Shown one piece after another: positions 33,619 to 35,926 of a stretch of 35,926 nucleotides of DNA. Numbering within the stretch: the stretch's first letter is position 1; each line of letters opens with the position of its first letter. The position numbers and the translations under genes are program-made. The notes below the pieces were generated by a model. It saw only the letters and a list, made by a program, of their open reading frames with translations. It did not search any database and had not been told where the DNA came from. This DNA comes from an uncultured Collinsella sp. (GTDB taxonomy: Bacteria > Actinomycetota > Coriobacteriia > Coriobacteriales > Coriobacteriaceae): the NCBI GenBank assembly GCA_900553415.1, contig USDH01000003.1, positions 1 to 35,926 of the forward strand. The letters run 5' to 3'.

Positions 33619-34503
33619 TTATTTACCCGTGTTAGCAGACGGGTTATGCGAGGGGACGACGACCTTGGACGGTTGCACGAGCGACTCCTCGTGCGCGGCA
33701 ACCGCGGGGACGCTTGTCCCATCGCTTTTAGCCTTGGTGGATTCGGAACGTGCAATCTCCTCATCGAGTGCATCAATGTCGGCGTCCTCGACCACGGCGT
33801 TGAGCGACTCAAAGACACGGTTCTTAAGGAGCGCGGTATGCACACCCTCGGTGAGGTCGTGCAGCTTCTTAAAAGCGCGCTCGAGCTTGGCGTCGCGCTC
33901 ATCATCAGAGGTATCCATGCCGAGCATGCTCACGAGAACCTGCTCAAACATCGAAGACTCGCGGTTTGCCGACGATACGTACTGACGCAGGTTGCGCGGC
34001 TCAATGTGGAAGCGCGACAGCTCCGAGCAGTAGCGGATAATCGGGAAATCTCTGCCATCGACGAGCTCTCGGTTCTGCGGGCTCTTGATGATGCGGATAA
34101 GATCGTTCTCGGCAAGGGAGCGGATAAACGAAATCTCAACACCGAGCATGTCGGGGATCGTCTCGATGGGGTGCAGCTTTTGCTTGGTCTCCTTGGGCTC
34201 CGTCTTAAGCGGAACATCGGACAGCAAGCCCACCTCGTAGGCGAGCGTTGACAGGTCCGTTGCGTTTTCCAAGCGCTGCTTAATGACGTTGAGCGGCATG
34301 TAGCGGGTCTTCTGCAGGTGCAGGATGACCTCGAGACGGTCAACGTCTTCCTTGGAGTACTGGCGATACCCCTTAGGCGTTCGATGAGGGGTGATGAGCC
34401 CCTCATCTTCTAGAAATCTAATTTTTGAGTTCGATAGATCGGGGTATGCGCCTCGAAGTAGATTGACGACTTGGCCGATACTCAGATAGTTGCGTTCGGC
34501 CAT
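33619..34503 (-). CDS. MerR-family regulator, FtsR-like
   Basis: The protein has 294 residues. The N-terminal MerR winged helix is clear: YLSIGQVVNLLRGAYPDLSNSKIRFLEDEGLITPHRTPKGYRQYSKEDVDRLEVILHLQKTRYMPLNVIKQRL. The rest is a longer effector-free region with a disordered tail rich in Ser, Ala and Val. Its position directly after an FHA gene copies the order garA - Rv1828 in mycobacteria and odhI - ftsR in corynebacteria, where this MerR protein activates ftsZ. That function is therefore a reasonable inference, not proven here. It begins 3 bases after the FHA stop, so the two are translationally linked. Confidence 0.85.
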   Translation of the reverse strand: MAERNYLSIGQVVNLLRGAYPDLSNSKIRFLEDEGLITPHRTPKGYRQYSKEDVDRLEVILHLQKTRYMPLNVIKQRLENATDLSTLAYEVGLLSDVPLKTEPKETKQKLHPIETIPDMLGVEISFIRSLAENDLIRIIKSPQNRELVDGRDFPIIRYCSELSRFHIEPRNLRQYVSSANRESSMFEQVLVSMLGMDTSDDERDAKLERAFKKLHDLTEGVHTALLKNRVFESLNAVVEDADIDALDEEIARSESTKAKSDGTSVPAVAAHEESLVQPSKVVVPSHNPSANTGK

Positions 34504-34506
34504 GCC

Positions 34507-34941
34507 CTACTCACCGGTTTCGATGCGCTCCGGCGTGCTCTCGTGGTAGATGAGCGTAAACGTACCGATCTGGACGGAAGAACCATCGTGCAGCGGGGCC
34601 GCGTTGACAATGGCGCCGTCGACCCAGGTGCCATTGAGCGAGCCCAGGTCCTCAATGCGAGCGCCGAGGCCCTCGCGAATAATGCGCGCGTGGCTACGCG
34701 AAACGGTCATGTCATTGAGGAAGATGCCGTTCGCAGGATCGCGGCCGATGGTGGTCACGTCGTCCTCGAGCTCAAAGGCGGCACCAGTCTGCGGACCCTT
34801 GACGATGGACAGAACGGGTGCGGTGATGCGCACGTTGGCCATAAGGTCGGGAACGGTGACATCGCTCGAAGGAACACGGAAAACGCAGGTAGCGTCCGCA
34901 GTCTTATCGTTCTGAGGCATATTGTTAACCTTGTTGTCCAT
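34507..34941 (-). CDS. FHA-domain protein, GarA/OdhI-like
   Basis: The protein has 144 residues. The FHA domain occupies about 50-135: TTIGRDPANGIFLNDMTVSRSHARI and DLGSLNGTWVDG carry the phosphothreonine-binding Arg, Ser and Asn. The N-terminal tail holds ADATCVFR, matching the TTSVFR phosphorylation site of GarA and OdhI. Thr18 would be the single acceptor. In those proteins phosphorylation makes the tail bind its own FHA domain and releases control of 2-oxoglutarate metabolism. AGGGG lies 5 bases before the ATG. An internal start at Met8 is possible. The gene order with MerR and pgsA supports orthology. Confidence 0.88.
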   Translation of the reverse strand: MDNKVNNMPQNDKTADATCVFRVPSSDVTVPDLMANVRITAPVLSIVKGPQTGAAFELEDDVTTIGRDPANGIFLNDMTVSRSHARIIREGLGARIEDLGSLNGTWVDGAIVNAAPLHDGSSVQIGTFTLIYHESTPERIETGE

Positions 34942-35006
34942 GACAACCCCTATCTAACGCGGACATGCCGCAAAGAATGAACCGTACGTAATCATACCCC
35001 AATGAA

Positions 35007-35711
35007 TCAGTCTTCGATTTCGGGGTTGAGAAAGTCGATGTCCTCGTCCTCGGGATGCGCGATGGCCTGTTTAATGGCCACACCGCCCTTAACCGAGTAA
35101 ATGACAGCGGTGAGCATGGAGAAAATCACGCCGCCGTAGACAAAGAAGATGCCGAGGGGCACCGAGCTACCGTTGAGGCCTGGGAATGCCGTGAACGTGG
35201 CGGGCAGCAGATGCCAGCCTTCGATGACGGGGAACCCAAGCAGCATGAGCGAGAAGCCGGTCATGAGCAGTGCAGTGGCAATCTTTCCGGGAAAGACGAC
35301 ATCGATGGGGCGACGGTGATAATGACGCACGATAAGCGTGCCGATGCCCAGATAGATGTCGCGGCCAATAATGAGCACGCAGACCCAGATGGGCAGCTCT
35401 CCGCGGACCACCAGCCCAAGTACGCCGGTGAACAGCAGCGCACGGTCGCAGATGGGATCCATGACCTTGCCGAGCCACGAGACCGTCTTGGTCATGCGGG
35501 CGATCTGACCGTCCATCCAGTCGGTGGAGGCGGCAACGGCGTAGATAACGATGGCGATGACGCGGTTGTTATCCGTCACAAACAGGTACAGAAATACCAG
35601 GGTGAGGATCAGGCGCGTAAAGGTGATGAAATTGGAGATCGTAAAGATCTTATTCGACGGGTAATCGGAAGTGCCGATAAGCTCCTTTTTGATCTTCTTT
35701 TTGATGCCCAC
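35007..35711 (-). CDS. pgsA: CDP-diacylglycerol-glycerol-3-phosphate 3-phosphatidyltransferase-type enzyme
   Basis: The protein has 234 residues from a GTG at 35711 with GGGGGAG 4 bases upstream. The frame is open to 35837 but a promoter lies inside that stretch. The CDP-alcohol transferase motif is complete: Asp67-Gly68, Ala71-Arg72, Gly81, Asp85 and Asp89 in DGQIARMTKTVSWLGKVMDPICD. About five or six membrane helices follow the family layout. It makes phosphatidylglycerol phosphate or a related lipid at the membrane. The exact alcohol is not fixed by sequence. The acidic tail DEDIDFLNPEIED is cytoplasmic. It is followed by the FHA and MerR genes, as in other actinobacteria. Confidence 0.88.
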   Translation of the reverse strand: MGIKKKIKKELIGTSDYPSNKIFTISNFITFTRLILTLVFLYLFVTDNNRVIAIVIYAVAASTDWMDGQIARMTKTVSWLGKVMDPICDRALLFTGVLGLVVRGELPIWVCVLIIGRDIYLGIGTLIVRHYHRRPIDVVFPGKIATALLMTGFSLMLLGFPVIEGWHLLPATFTAFPGLNGSSVPLGIFFVYGGVIFSMLTAVIYSVKGGVAIKQAIAHPEDEDIDFLNPEIED

Positions 35712-35747
35712 AGGACTCCCCCGCTGGTTAACGACAAAACTTTCGAT

Positions 35748-35776
35748 ACTATACCCGTTCCGGCGATGTCTATCCA
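35748..35776 (-). promoter_or_regulatory. Candidate pgsA promoter
   Basis: TGGATA (35776-35771) and TATAGT (35753-35748) on the minus strand are spaced by 17 bases. The start of transcription would fall near 35741, about 30 bases ahead of the GTG at 35711. This is the main reason for preferring that start over ones further upstream. Confidence 0.5.
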
Positions 35777-35862
35777 GCGTAAGCATAGAGAGTCCAGACA
35801 TATGGAGGATGCTACTGGGTTGTGCGGCATTCTGCATTTGTGTACATCCTTGGAGAACGCCT

Positions 35863-35926
35863 ATGCGCCACTATTTTGCCCCCATGGAGGGGCTGACGGA
35901 CAGCGTTTACCGCCGTCTTCACCACA
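35863..35926 (+). CDS. tRNA-dihydrouridine synthase, N-terminal start (cut by window end)
   Basis: Only the first 21 residues are visible: MRHYFAPMEGLTDSVYRRLHH. The YFAPMEGLTDSVYR start is typical of Dus enzymes, which reduce uridines in tRNA using FMN and NADPH. The APMxGxTD segment contributes to FMN binding. GGAG lies 7 bases before the ATG. The gene is divergent from pgsA. The rest lies beyond the window. Confidence 0.75.
   Translation, partial: MRHYFAPMEGLTDSVYRRLHH

Noticed and set aside
35712..35837. N-terminal extension of PgsA to 35837
   Set aside because: The extra 42 residues precede a good GTG start with a ribosome site, and a -10/-35 pair lies inside the extension.

Overview
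The window looks like a chromosomal segment from a Collinsella-like member of the Coriobacteriia (Actinomycetota). This is an inference from protein resemblance and gene order. The DNA is high in GC. It carries a pgsA / FHA / MerR cluster that matches the actinobacterial garA neighbourhood, a mannose-type PTS, a class B sortase and a very large cell-wall-anchored glycosidase. Nearly every gene lies on the minus strand. The plus-strand genes are an IS1595-type transposase remnant at the left edge, a membrane protein at 7839, a GntR regulator at 22419 and the first codons of a tRNA-dihydrouridine synthase at the right edge.

Layout from left to right. 1-527: 3' part of a transposase. 597-2315: YqeY-like protein and a membrane-anchored parvulin foldase. 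2450-3788: a lone PTS EIIA and a RelB-type antitoxin / PIN toxin pair with its own promoter and operator. 3932-7551: purine genes purF, purM and purN (minus strand, purM/purN overlapping). 7839-9068: CmpB-type membrane protein. 9159-11141: MoaE-like protein, class B sortase and purE. 11356-17769: a 2137-residue GH31 surface glycosidase with carbohydrate-binding, dockerin/cohesin-like and FIVAR modules and an LPXTG-type anchor. 18284-19155: MarR regulator and a small membrane protein. 19352-22110: mannose-family PTS IIA-IIB-IIC-IID operon, divergent from the GntR/UTRA regulator at 22419. 23419-28174: carA-carB. 28383-31140: unknown membrane protein and an ABC exporter. 31223-31918: Nudix ADP-ribose pyrophosphatase. 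31940-33019: an in-frame chimera of a secreted coiled-coil wall-hydrolase N-terminus and the C-terminal third of PurD. 33052-35711: apt, MerR (FtsR-like), FHA (GarA-like) and pgsA.

Two themes link the genes. The first is nucleotide supply: purF, purM, purN, purE, a broken purD, apt and carAB, which feeds pyrimidines and arginine. The second is host-glycan use: the GH31 enzyme on the wall, a sortase that could anchor it, a mannose-type PTS and a GntR/UTRA regulator. A 13-bp motif related to TGTACC-NN-ACAT lies upstream of the GH31 gene, the PTS operon and the GntR gene, which suggests one regulon.

The observations most worth a second look are the wall-hydrolase/PurD chimera (a real deletion or an assembly join), the nine-G tract in the GH31 5' region (possible phase variation), the shared operator motif, the nested inverted repeat that copies the carB 3' end, and the GarA-like phospho-switch motif in the FHA protein. 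I saw no rRNA, tRNA or CRISPR array.
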